Source: Sophora flavescens
Lineage: Eukaryota; Streptophyta; Magnoliopsida; Fabales; Fabaceae
Length of the DNA stretch: 64,000 nucleotides
Direction of reading: 5' to 3'
Assembly (NCBI GenBank): GCA_030762895.1
Contig: CM061070.1
Location: forward strand, 76,929,804 to 76,993,803
A program made the translations under genes and the position numbers. A model generated the notes under the pieces. That model saw only the letters and a program-made list of their open reading frames with translations, did no database searches and had not been told where the DNA came from. Of this stretch, positions 19,901 through 30,169 are shown one piece after another. Numbering within the stretch: the first letter of the stretch is position 1; each line of letters starts with the position of its first letter.

Positions 19901-22426
19901 ACTGCATGTGTGGTAAATATGACTTTTAAACTGTTTGGTTAATATATATTATCTCAATATACAGATGCAGGAGGCGGGGCCAGAAGTTAAGAAAATTAAA
20001 CGCCATATTGTGTGGAGGAAAGCCCGCGAGAACAAGGCGGGTGTAATTGACAAAAAAAATACGCAGACCGTGTGGAATAAATGTGTTAGTAGACTAGCGT
20101 TTACATTTTCATTTGTTATTTTCTTATGATAATATATAATAATTTTAACATTTGCATTTCACCAATAACTATGTGTCAGGAGGAACTGTCACAGTCTGCG
20201 AGAGAGGGAGAGACACAAGATTTTGGTCGCCAGGATATTCTTGCTAAAGCCCTAGGTGTGCCGAGAGAACCCCTGGTCGTGTTAGGGGTGTGGGTTTTGG
20301 CGTCTCTCAAAAAGACTACTTCCCACCTGAAGGTCGTGCAAAACATAACTCGGAAACGAAAAGGTGGGAGACATTGGTGTCTCAACTCTCTGAAAGATTG
20401 AACATTTTGGAAGAAAAGTTGAAAAAAAAGGAGGATGAGGAGAGGCAGGCTAATTTCACAGCCCAAGCAAGCGTCAAAGATAGTTGCACTCTACCATCTG
20501 CCATCAGGCTTCCAGAGGTAATGCATGCCTTTTTTTTTACTAGTATTGCATTCGCAGTTAAATACATTCAATTGGATGCCTTAATTCACAGCTTATTCAT
20601 CTATCATTGGATTAGGGCGTCAACTCATGTCAGCTATATTTATCAACCCCAAACTATCGTATGGTTGCTATGGGTAAAGTATACAATGAGCCGGGTGTTA
20701 CACTGCACACTAGACCAGTACCCCTTAACCATGTGAAAGTTGGAGTTGATGTTGCAACTGAGGGGGATGCGCCATTGCCGGTACCTATCATTCGTGCAGA
20801 TGTAATGACAGTAAGAGATGCAGTAGGTACTTATGTGGCATGGCCAATTGATCTCGTGGTTGTAATTAATATGGTATGTAATTGCATTTTTCCACCTTTT
20901 CATATATGGCATATATGCATTACATTAGTTGATCGCTAACTGGCATATTGAAATGCAAAATTTCCAGGCACCTGCAAAATCTAAAGGCAATGGCAGAGTG
21001 TCTGGATATACAAAGGAGTCAATTACAACCCCATAAAATAAAGGAGGCAACTCTGAGGCCAACCCTCCTACAGCTGGTTCCACTACAATTTCTCTGGAAT
21101 ATTTGAATTTTCTTAAAATACATGAACGAAAGAATATGAAAAATGATGACCAATTGGACATAGAGATGGAACAAAATATTTTTGGTCAGCATTTCATTGA
21201 GATGATCAATACTGAAAATATCAGAGAAGTTGTAAATCATGAATGGGTATCTGCCTCCGTTATTTCCGTATATATCAGGTACTAAATCAGGCTTAAAGTG
21301 TACAATATTTTTTTAGCCTTTCCATTTAAATATTGATGTCATGGTGTAATCCATTTTTATATTTTAATTGAAGGTATTTGTATGAAGAATTGTTGCTTCC
21401 AAAGGAAAGAACGAGGAGCTTTCTGTTCTTGTCCCCACACCAAACAGATACATACGGCTTCTTCGGGAGGGATTCACAGACAAAGTATATAGCTGACCAC
21501 TTTGCAACTACAGAAAGAGAATATCAGCCCTTGTTTCTAGTGCCGTGCAATGTTGGGTGAGTCACTTATCCTATAGGATTTAATTCACAATAATGAATTA
21601 CATAAAAGTTGAGGTGCTTAGGATTTGTTATCTCAACATTTTTGTAGGAATCATTGGGTGCTGTGCGTGATAAATATTGTTGAAGAGATTATTTACTATC
21701 TGGATCCCTTGAATGTTGATCCTAGGGGTCACCCAGAATTAAAGAATCTGTTCGATAAGTAAGCATGCTTTTATATTTCTGATTTTCTATGATTCTGTCG
21801 AATGGCTTCCATGGTAGATACATGTTGCAAGTTGTCATGGTCCTAATGTGCTTTTGATTTTTGACATTAGAACATGTGTTGAATTGACATATACTGGGTT
21901 GTGGCTGTTGTGGTTCAAAATAAAAAAAAGCATGCGTGTGTTTGTGATGATTGAAAATATGTTTCTTAATGAACTCTGTTTGATTTTGTGATTTGTGCTT
22001 TGCAAGTTTATCGTGCAAATATCGGAGCTAAGCTGCCGCGTTTAAAGGCAACCAACATTAAATGGATTCAGATAGAGGTACATTTGCAAAAACTTAATGC
22101 GCAATTAGATAAAAAAAAACTATATTGATTTACTATTTTATTTTTTATAGTGCCCAAGACAACCCAACAGTACAGATTGTGGGTACTATGTCATGCGTTT
22201 CATGAAGGAAACTATCTTGCAGAACCAAGTTAAAATACCAATGGCGGTATGTTGTTTACTTAGCTTTTAACTGTGACTGTTCAAATGTTTTAGCAATTGT
22301 AACTTACTTTATTTAATTTTTATGTCACAGTACTTCCCTGACTTCAAATGCTCCACATACTCCACTGCTCAACTATATGAAGTCAAGGAAGATTGGTGTC
22401 GCTATATTGTTGAAAAGTTCGTTTGA
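19029..22426 (+). CDS. CACTA second gene: plant transposase (PF03004-type) fused to Ulp1/C48 protease, multi-exon
   Basis: Exon 1 runs from ATG 19029 to 19130 (M-A-S-S-S-N-S-S) and ends at a clean GT. Exon 2 starts at 19207 and exon 3 at 19446 (F-V-L-Q-E-A-G-N, then R-T-R-L-T-K-K-F). Later pieces are near 19750-19850, 19965-20085 and 20180-20520, the last with a lysine/glutamate coiled coil. This order fits the Transposase_24 family, a probable DNA-binding accessory protein. The C-terminal exons (21378-21555, 21650-21760, about 22010-22077, 22151-22244, 22331-22426) encode a C48 cysteine protease: N-H-W-V-L histidine, Y-L-D-P-L aspartate, and the S-T-D-C-G-Y-Y-V cysteine motif. C48 proteases remove SUMO-like modifiers. 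The catalytic His, Asp and Cys are all present. Splice sites are read by eye and approximate; a (TA)n tract at 19848-19897 lies in an intron. No frame break is certain. Confidence 0.65.
19848..19897. repeat. (TA)n microsatellite
   Basis: TA run of about 50 bp in an intron-like part of the CACTA second gene. Confidence 0.9.
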
Positions 22427-22873
22427 TTATGTCAAATTGATCACAATAGTTGCAGCAATACTCATTGGTATGCGAATAATGCTTTTGATCACAAAGTAAT
22501 GCATGTTACAAGTGTATCTTTTGGCTTCGTAGGATGCAGAAAGTGAATGACAATTTATAAATATTACATGAAATTGTATATACCACTTGGTTTCTTTGGT
22601 GATTGGGTTATTGATGCTAAATTTCAAAATCTTGTTCATAAAATGTTCATTAGGGGAGTTTTATATAACAACCAACAGGACGTATGGTTATACTTTTCTA
22701 TTGGCAATCTTTAATTTATTTTATGCCTAATGAATCTGGAAATGGTGGTTGATATACACCTTTTTCAGCATATACATGCCTTCTCTTTAGCTCGGTGGAT
22801 GTGTACTATCTTCTCTTGGTCCTGGTACACTTAGTTCAAACCATATTGATTTGGTTCTTGTGTTTGCTTACAG

Positions 22874-23062
22874 ACCCGACAGGCTTTTACACCAAAACAA
22901 ATAAATGAAGCATGCTATGTTGACATGAAGGCTAACAAAGATGTTTTTGACAGTCTGAGGAAAAACCCAAAAGTAAAATATGATGGGCAACGGTTCTCTT
23001 ATAATGATGGAGTTATTGACCTTAAGGATGCTTACCCAACTGTGATGGAGGACTTTTATTAG
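22874..23062 (+). pseudogene. captured fragment of the TFIIE beta subunit gene
   Basis: After the acceptor TTTGCTTACAG at 22873, 62 codons stay open to TAG at 23060-23062. The reading matches the central winged-helix part of plant transcription initiation factor IIE subunit beta: T-P-K-Q-I-N-E-A-C-Y-V-D, V-F-D-S-L-R-K-N-P-K-V, Y-D-G-Q-R-F-S-Y and then V-I-D-L-K-D-A-Y-P-T-V-M-E-D. In the intact protein roughly two dozen residues lie between F-S-Y and V-I-D-L. Here they are absent while the frame is kept, and the frame ends just after M-E-D. It sits between the Ulp1 exons and the 3' end of the CACTA element, so this is a host gene piece carried by the transposon. Identification is from memory of the family. 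Confidence 0.8.
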
Positions 23063-23201
23063 TTTCTTGTTATTTGTTGAACATTTCTGACATTGATGGT
23101 TCAGTAACATTGTTCATTAGGGCAGGTACAATGACTTTTATTAGTTTCTTGTTATTTGTTGAACATTTCACATTTCTGACATTGATGGTTCAGTAACATT
23201 G
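23051..23201 (+). repeat. direct duplication after the TFIIE beta fragment
   Basis: A block beginning GACTTTTATTAGTTTCTTG occurs at 23051-23112 and again at 23133-23201, the second copy with a short ACATTTC insertion. The duplicated piece includes the stop codon of the TFIIE fragment. Confidence 0.85.
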
Positions 23202-23339
23202 GTAGATTTGTTCGTTGATATATGTTTGTTATTATTTCTCACAGATTTCCCTCCTCTTTGCATAAATGAATTTTGGTGTAGTTCAATATGCAGGAATGGA
23301 TGTAAAAGTTAAGAATTATGTAAAAATTAAAAAAAAAGG

Positions 23340-23552
23340 GGGGAATAGATAGCGTTTGTTAATAACAAACGCTATCTAAAGTGACTTTAGATAGCATTTG
23401 TTAATACAAACGCTATCTAAAGTCACCTATTAATAGCACTTCCTAAATGCTATCTTTGCTAACGAGTTTTAATAGCGGTAGCATAGATAGCGGTTACAAA
23501 CGCTATTAAAAGGCATACGGAAACGCTATCTAAAGTCTAATCTGTTGTAGTG
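23340..23552 (+). repeat. 3' subterminal repeats and TIR of the CACTA element
   Basis: Copies of GATAGCGTTTG, AACGCTATCTAAAG and TAGCGG variants alternate in both orientations and run into the terminal inverted repeat. The unit matches the 5' side, but with GTTTG in place of GTTTCC, so the two ends carry distinct variants. Confidence 0.85.
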
Positions 23553-23611
23553 AACCAGCGATTAATAATTTAATTTTCTGCTTTTGGATAAATATGTGAT
23601 GACCTTAGAAG
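23553..23611 (+). mobile_element. family A LTR, right part (continues from 12460)
   Basis: The AAC duplication is followed by CAGCGATTAATAATTT, which continues the LTR in the same way as 38117-38170 in the complete copy. It ends in GAAGGGGTGT and runs straight into Cassandra sequence instead of the expected TTACA, so the last few bases are lost or replaced. Confidence 0.6.
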
Positions 23612-23716
23612 GGGTGTCTCATCCCTCCGCCTAGAAGCCTGCCAGGAGCTGCTCCTTGTCAGTGCCTTCTTGCACCAACGACCACTCCCCGCCTTCGTCG
23701 GCACCCGGGTGTTACA
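23612..23716 (-). mobile_element. Cassandra LTR end fragment
   Basis: It matches 7740-7839 (CCTCCGCCTAGAAGCC through GGCACCCGGGTGTTACA). The 5S-related part is missing. Confidence 0.8.
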
Positions 23717-24446
23717 AGTTACAATATGAAACAAAAATTCCTCTAACCAACTATGGTTAGGGTTTGGTCCTATCAACAAAAATATGCTAGAGGTTTCTAA
23801 AATTCTCAAGCTTTTGGATTGATGATCCTTAGGCATTAGAAAGACTAAAACAATGGTCATGAATCAAAAATTGAATTAAAATCCTCTAACCCATCAAGAG
23901 TTAGATTTCAGCCTACACAACAAAATTAGGCTAGGAAATTTATTTGATTTCAATCTCGTGGATTTAGGAAGTATAGGTATTAGAGAGACTAAATCAAGTA
24001 TCATTTTCCAAAAATTGAAACAAAACTCACCAAAACCCTATATGACTAGGTTCGTCCCTTTCAAAAAAATAGGGAAGAAATTTTCTTTGCTCTCATGCTC
24101 TTGGATAATCAATATAGTGATCGTAGAGAGTTAATAGAAATTAGTTTCACATCAAAATGATTTTTCTATGATTTTCTAGAAATTTTTGAAGGAAAAACCT
24201 AGAAATTGAAACATGGTGATCATGGCATGATACTCATGAAATCAATGAAGGAGAAGACATCAATGATCATGGAGATGAAGGTGTACTCTTGTTGATTGAA
24301 GAAATGAAGTGAAATTATCAAGTTCTTCAAGAATCAACTATGGAGTTTCCAAGCTTTTTGGAGAGAAAAGTGTTTAAGGTTGAAGATGAAAATGAACAAA
24401 ATGGCTAAGTGTGGTGGGGTGAAGGGTGGAGTCGTGTGGAGTGGAT

Positions 24447-24480
24447 TGGGGTGGGGTGGGGTGGGGTGGGGGGTGGGGGG
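24447..24480 (+). repeat. G-rich (GGGGT)n tract
   Basis: Consecutive GGGGT units followed by six-G runs on the plus strand. The sequence fits the G-quadruplex pattern of four or more G runs with one-base loops. Confidence 0.85.
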
Positions 24481-24985
24481 TGTTTGGTCATAAATTACCT
24501 ATGGCACACTTGTAATTTCTCTTGAAAACCAAGGGTAAATTGGTTATTTGCTTACCAAAATATCTTAGATATTTAAGTGCCATTTTGACTTGGATAGGAT
24601 CACTATAAATGCTCGTCATGTCGGTCACATTAGTCACTTCAGCCACCTCAGCTCCGTATCTAGCTCCGTCGTTTACCCGATTTAGGTTTTACGTGAGTTT
24701 ATTTTGAAGTTTTCGCCCGTATAAAATATAATATTTTATTTTTACGTGAAAATTTCCAAAAAACCAATATTGTTGCAAATACGATATAAACCTAAACTGT
24801 TTCGTTCACAAGTCAAAATTAAGTTTTTTGATCAGTAAAATATTACTGTCAGTGAAAACGCAGACCGGGTTTCGTCTGAATTTTCAACCCAAAATTTAAC
24901 TATATCCTTCTACAATTAAATAGAGTATAAATATGACTTTGGTTTATCCAAAATCATTTTCTAAGTCTCGAATAAAAATATAAAC

Positions 24986-24986
<1 letters not shown>

Positions 24987-25051
<65 letters not shown>
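24987..25051. repeat. (TA)n microsatellite
   Basis: TA run of about 65 bp near the start of the reverse family A LTR. Confidence 0.95.
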
Positions 25052-25057
<6 letters not shown>

Positions 25058-25355
25058 GGCAGAAAAATCGGGTCTTATATACAACATCTCACATAGAGAG
25101 AAAATTTCTACCGGTTTCATTGGTCACATTAAACTTACAAAGCTTATTGGTTATAAAGGCTTGCAATAGTTAACTATCGTCTCCTTGTAACCATAAAAAA
25201 AAAAAAAAAAAGTAATGTCTCCTTACACCTGAACAAAAATATTTAGAGGAGGAAAAATTTATATAGGACTAGATTGACAAAAATAATGGGGAGAAAAAAT
25301 ATTTAATTATAAGTTATATAATTTTCATTGTTAGCTTTAATTTATTAAATATACT

Positions 25356-25799
25356 TAGGGATGACAAAATTATCTGTACCTATGGATACCTGTATGGATG
25401 ACCCGTAACGGGTAGTAAACGGATACCTATTGGATGAGGATTCTAGTACCCACCCAATGGATACCAGCATATTCATAATAAATATTCTTTATTAAATATA
25501 TAATACATATTATGACAATTTCTATCACTTTGAGAATAAATAAATTAAACTTTATTTTGTTTATTAATTTATACTTTCTAGTGGTCAAGCCCATAATAAT
25601 TATTTATTTTAAATAATGTTAATATAATATATTACTATATTATATTGTATAATTTTATTTTGTTTTATTTTATACTCTTAAATACCCACAGATATCCATG
25701 GATATCCGCTACCCGCATAAATATCCATAAATATTGACAGGGATGAGTGTGGGGGAAGCATTACCCACGCCCACTCCGCCTCATATATTGCCATCCCTA
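25356..25799. mobile_element. hAT-like non-autonomous element
   Basis: The ends are TAGGGATGACAA and the reverse complement of TAGGGATGGCAA, as in plant hAT-type small elements. The flanking eight bases (AATATACT and AGCATAGT) agree at five of eight positions, a weak sign of an old 8-bp duplication. Inside are tandem GGATA/TACCC motifs and no ORF. Confidence 0.5.
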
Positions 25800-26192
25800 A
25801 GCATAGTATCTAGTTAGTTTACCGTTAACATGACTAGTAGTTATTTTGGGTGTTCACACGGGGCGGTTTTATTTTGTTGTATAGGGACAAAAATTTTCGA
25901 ACGAATCAAAATCAATTAATTATGCCGGTTTAGATTTGAGTTTTTCTCAAGAAATCTGAACCCAACCAACCTGATCAAGAACATATTAGTTTGATCTCAT
26001 TCAGTTTGGTTCTACAAAAAAAAAACTAATTAAAAAATATGAGAAAAATACATAAACCGTCATAAAATATACATGATGAAGAAATAAAAGGTTCAAATTA
26101 GGCAATATATGAATTTTTTTAGATGTTTCGAATAAAACTATTAACAACTATTCAAAGAATTTAAAAAATAAAAGGAAATATATATTTATATA

Positions 26193-26222
26193 CTAGTGTG
26201 TAACTCGTGCAACGCACGTGCT
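26193..26222 (-). mobile_element. Helitron-like 3' terminus
   Basis: On the minus strand a hairpin (CGTGC, loop GTT, GCACG) is followed by AGTTACACA and CTAG, then T. A short GC-rich hairpin about ten bases before CTRR is the hallmark of Helitron 3' ends. I could not find the matching TC end, so the extent is unknown. Confidence 0.5.
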
Positions 26223-27188
26223 AGATAGTATTTATCAAATCAAATAAAAAAATAAAATAAAAATAGATAATACATATTTTGATACAGGACAACATATATA
26301 AAGATGTTGTTAGTATATATCGGATTTAGGATATCATGCATAAAAATGATATAATTAGAAAACAACAAAACATCTAAGTGATATTAAATTAGGGGCCAAA
26401 GCTACACTTCTCATAGTATGTTCAAAACAAACAAAAAACAAAGATATTCATTCCTGGATTCCAAAATGCTAAAGGTACTTAATTAGCTAGAGGATTACAT
26501 ACCCAAAATAAACAAAACATCGTTCAAAACAAAATCAATGTTCACTTTCAAAAAAATCCTCTAGATATTTTTGGTTTTTGCATGTATGGTAGTCTGATCT
26601 TCAACATTAACCTTCGGGTAGATATTTTCATGTAGATATTTCAACACTGTTATAGTAACATAAAAAAATTAATATTAAAACATAAAAATTATACTTCACA
26701 TCGTATAAAGAACAATTATATTTGTTTTTTTACATACATTCATCTCTAACCAAAATAATTTCTTTAACCATGTTTTAATTTAATATCTCAGCCTGTTTAC
26801 CTTCCATTGTAAGATTTTCCATCCAGTATAATATAAATATAAAATATTTAAATATTACATTATTCTCCTCCTTCCATGTGCAAGTTGAGACCATTTTTAA
26901 AAGATATACTTATCTATCATATTATTTTTAACAACTGATATTTTTTCAAATACTTTGATATTCTACTTCTCTCAATATTCAAGGTTATAGTAAATTTAGT
27001 TCTCCTAAAGCCAAATTGTAAATTAGCAGTAACTATTTCTTCTCCCAATTCATGGTATTATATATATATATATATATATATATAAAAGCTATAACTGTAT
27101 TTCAAGTTACTCAATCATTTCTTAATATAAATCAACATTAACCATTTCTTCTAGTATATTTCTCCTCCTTTCTTATGCAAGTCAAACA

Positions 27189-27225
<37 letters not shown>

Positions 27226-27410
27226 TGTATCATATTATTTTTAACATTTGACAAATACACCTTTAAAATGTGAATATAAAAATTCTATATTGCACATACA
27301 CAGGATGAAAAGGCAAATACACCTTTGAAATTTGGAAAATGAGTAACATAAGTTTCTAACATCCTATTCACATTATAAATATGTCGATATAAAAATCTAT
27401 ATTGTGCATA
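26223..27410. other. AT-rich stretch, no gene seen
   Basis: There are TA microsatellites at 27059-27082 and 27193-27222, and related sentences around them (CATTTCTTCT and CTCCTCCTTTC) that suggest an old direct duplication. I see no ORF or RNA gene. It may be the body of the Helitron-like element that ends at 26193. Confidence 0.4.
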
Positions 27411-27707
27411 GAGGTCATCCATCCCAGAATTGCTCCAAGTCAAACACGCTTAACTGTGGAGTTCTTAAGTGATGGACTCTCAAAAAGAAGATGCATCTTG
27501 TTAGTATAGGTAATACACATCAATTCATATAAGTCATCCTCAACTGTGTAGTCTCATACCTACACAGCCTCAGGATCCCTCTCGTTCCAATGTGTAATCG
27601 GTTCATTCACATGTCCCTCCGCCCAGAAGCCTGCCAGGAGTCGCTCTTTGTCCGTGCCTTCTTGTTCTGGCGACCACTCCCCACCCTCGTCAGCCCCGGG
27701 TGTCATA
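27411..27707 (-). mobile_element. Cassandra LTR remnant with 5S-like segment
   Basis: It matches the Cassandra LTR at 7543-7839, from GAGGTCATCCATCCCAGAAT through GCCCCGGGTGTCATA, with many substitutions. The 5S-like part is 27411-27466. The LTR start (TGTAACATCC side) is absent. This is an older copy than the TRIM at 7433. Confidence 0.85.
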
Positions 27708-28730
27708 CACAGGATGGAAAGGCAGGCACAACTCTCAAACTACATCGAAACGTGTGAAAAATTGATTGTAAATATCATCGTCTGAAACACTACAACTTTT
27801 GTAATCATATATCTAATACAATTCATTTCTCAAAATCTATAAAATAGAACTAATTCTTGGAAACTTAAACCACAAAATTATCAAGATTGTATCTTCAAGA
27901 GTATGTACTTCTTCAAACTTCACCTTTGAACTTGACTTCATATACATAAGGTTGTTGTAAGACAGAATCAATTTCTTAAAAACTCTTCAAAGTAAAAATT
28001 TTGTAGTTAGTCATCTATATGATATAAACAATGACGTCTTATTTATCCTATTACTCTTCATCAAGATTTAGTATGATACACTAATACAAACCCAGCCTCA
28101 TAACACTCCTAACAAAGATCCATAAAACAATAATAATCCTGATATTCTATCAGCTCTCAAGCTTGTTGTAATCCAATACATTAAATAAAGAAAAGAACTT
28201 GAAAATTTTGCTCCATAAATACTTATAAAAGACATCCCAGACAATGTTGGAGTGACAAATAGAAGTAGAGCCATATATATGATAAATTGATGCTGTATTT
28301 TTACACCTATAAATGTAGTCAGAACTACGTGGAATAAATGTTTGTTGCATTTCAACTTTCACAAAGTGCAGTTTAAGTAGTTGGTATGGGGGAATATAGT
28401 AAAACTGTAAGTAGGGAAAAAATTGAGATGAATAAATTCCTCTTTGTATAATTTCTAGCACATTGATATTGATTTATGATATGAGAAGCATTATGATGCA
28501 GCTACCGAAGTCTTCAGAAAATCACGACAGTTATGTATTCAACTAAATAAATAAACTACAGTGAATAACTTAAAAAAAAAAGTCTTGACCATATTGAAAT
28601 ACATGAAAGAATAACGGATTCGATAATGGAACCATCCAAAAGAATCTTTTTTAAAAAAATCCAAGTAAACCAATCAATACAATGAAACATAAAGTGCAAA
28701 CAGAAAGATAGAAAACCTATATTAATATAC
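27708..28730. other. AT-rich stretch, no gene seen
   Basis: Minus-strand open frames at 28098-28355 and 28150-28461 overlap in different frames, are rich in F, I and L as expected of AT-rich DNA, and show no family signature. I do not call them genes. Confidence 0.5.
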
Positions 28731-28860
28731 CTGAATCCACAGCTGCACCCAGTGAAGTGTTGGAAACAATAGGTCCTGGTATTAATGAAGAAAAGTAGTG
28801 GAATTGATGGGCATTTAAATTCATGTCAATATCATCTAGAGGCTCCCAAAGTTCAGGATT
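28731..28860 (-). other. exon-like segment of unknown gene
   Basis: On the minus strand the segment follows GGTGTCAG and ends TTCAG before GTATATTA. It stays open for 43 codons and reads N-P-E-L-W-E-P-L-D-D-I-D-M-N-L-N and later S-L-I-P-G-P-I-V-S-N-T-S. Codon use looks more gene-like than the surrounding AT-rich DNA. I do not recognise the family. It may be part of a host gene piece carried by a mobile element. Confidence 0.35.
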
Positions 28861-30116
28861 CTGACACCAAACTGACAGGTTTTGATGTTAATATGGGGAA
28901 ATCAAGATTACAGTTAACAACTAAATATAAGAGAAAGGTAAGTCAACTACATGGAAAAAAATAAAGTATCATTATTCATATGCAGAGAGAAATTTGAGCA
29001 ACAGTATCAAGTACTAAAATTTCCTCATCAAATTACACTCGATATAATTTATTGTAGTTGCTGACTTTTCTGGTTCTTCTTTTTCTCCCTCCTTCTCCTT
29101 AATAACCTTCATTCATAGTTAAAACATAAACAAAGAACATTTTAAGAAATGAACATCAAATAAAATATTTTCAATCATAAAAAACCAGGAAGAATACAAA
29201 ATAAATAAATAAAAATGAATAGCATTATTTTGTATCATCAAATACAAAAAAAAAATTGATCTCACCTACACAACAAGAAAATCCATTTTTAGCGGCAATT
29301 GTCAAGCCCTTTAATAGCAATAATAATGGTCGCTAAAACCTTTACCAGCTATTATATATTAGCCGGCACATCCAATGTCGGTAAAAACATTAGCGACAAT
29401 TATAAAAAATGCTGGTAAAGACCCAACTAATTGCCATTAAAAGTCATACGTTATAACGCAATTATTACAGGCAATTTTAATGATCACTAAATATGATTTT
29501 TTGAATTTACCTTCTAAGCTCATTTACCAGCCTTTTTTATTGCCGCTAAAAGTTTTAGCTACCTTTTTCGAACAACAGTTACTACTGCCAGTAAACGTCA
29601 AATTATTTGCAATTCAAGTTATGCATGGCTTGATTAACAAAATATTTTAGTGGCAATAATCTTTGCTCATAAAAAAATTTAAATAATAATATACAAACAT
29701 TTCTAATTAATATAGTAATATTTATTTTATAAAAACAAAATATATTTCGTTAAATCCACAACCAAAGATAACAAATATCAAGTGTTAATTTACTTTAGAA
29801 GTGTTATCAACAAAAGATAAAAAGTACACCATTTGAATCTAATAAATATTGTCATTTTTAACTCTAATAATAGACATTTCATTTCATATACATTTCTTCA
29901 ACTAGTAATCATAATGAAACTTTCCTCAACCAAAGTTCTAGAAATTATAGTGTATGACCTGCAATGATAAAATAAGAAAAAATGTCAATATTTAAATATA
30001 ATTCATCAATGTAAATTAGAAAATAACAACACTACTTGTCTGCTAACAACAAGCATCAAAAGCCAAATAGAAAATAGAAAATTTCTGCCATTTCCAATGA
30101 AAAGCAACCATATAAC

Positions 30117-30169
30117 CTTATTTGATCATCTAATTTGTGCTCTTCCAAAGAAAGTTTCTCAAGTTCTTC
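30117..30169 (-). pseudogene. E2F-like coiled-coil exon fragment
   Basis: The acceptor TGTATTGCAG precedes 30169 and ATAAG is followed by GTTATA at 30116. The 53-base exon reads E-E-L-E-K-L-S-L-E-E-H-K-L-D-D-Q-I-R, closely like the start of the dimerisation coiled coil of plant E2F transcription factors. The neighbouring E2F exons (DNA-binding and marked-box parts) are not seen nearby, so this is an isolated captured exon. E2F identity is from memory of the family. A short coiled coil could mislead. Confidence 0.45.

Larger units (their letters stand above)
12461..23552 (+). mobile_element. complete CACTA (En/Spm) DNA transposon, 11.1 kb
   Basis: The ends are perfect inverted repeats: CACTACAACAGATTAGACTT at 12461 and its reverse complement ending TTGTAGTG at 23552. 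They are flanked by a 3-bp duplication AAC (12458-12460 and 23553-23555), the size expected for CACTA elements. Subterminal regions on both sides hold many copies of an AGCGTTTCC / GATAGCG unit. Inside, on the plus strand, are a TNP2-like transposase (15581-18851), a second multi-exon gene with a plant transposase domain and a C48 protease (19029-22426), and a fragment of the host TFIIE beta gene (22874-23062). It sits within a family A LTR. The transposase has frameshifts, so the copy is probably no longer autonomous, but the intact ends could still be mobilised. Confidence 0.95.
23717..25078 (-). mobile_element. 5' part of a family A LTR, reverse
   Basis: On the minus strand the start resembles 34585 onward: GACCCGATTTTTCTG, then the (TA)n-interrupted stretch, GTTGAAAATTCAGACGAAA, GACCGGGTTT-like and TTACTGATCA-like segments, and a C-rich tract at the place where 34585-38178 has a poly-C/(CA) tract. 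The 3' part of the LTR is absent. No ORF. Confidence 0.6.

Noticed and set aside
28098..28461. Hydrophobic minus-strand frames that could be a membrane protein
   Set aside because: Two overlapping frames in AT-rich DNA, no start context or family signature; composition alone explains the hydrophobic residues.
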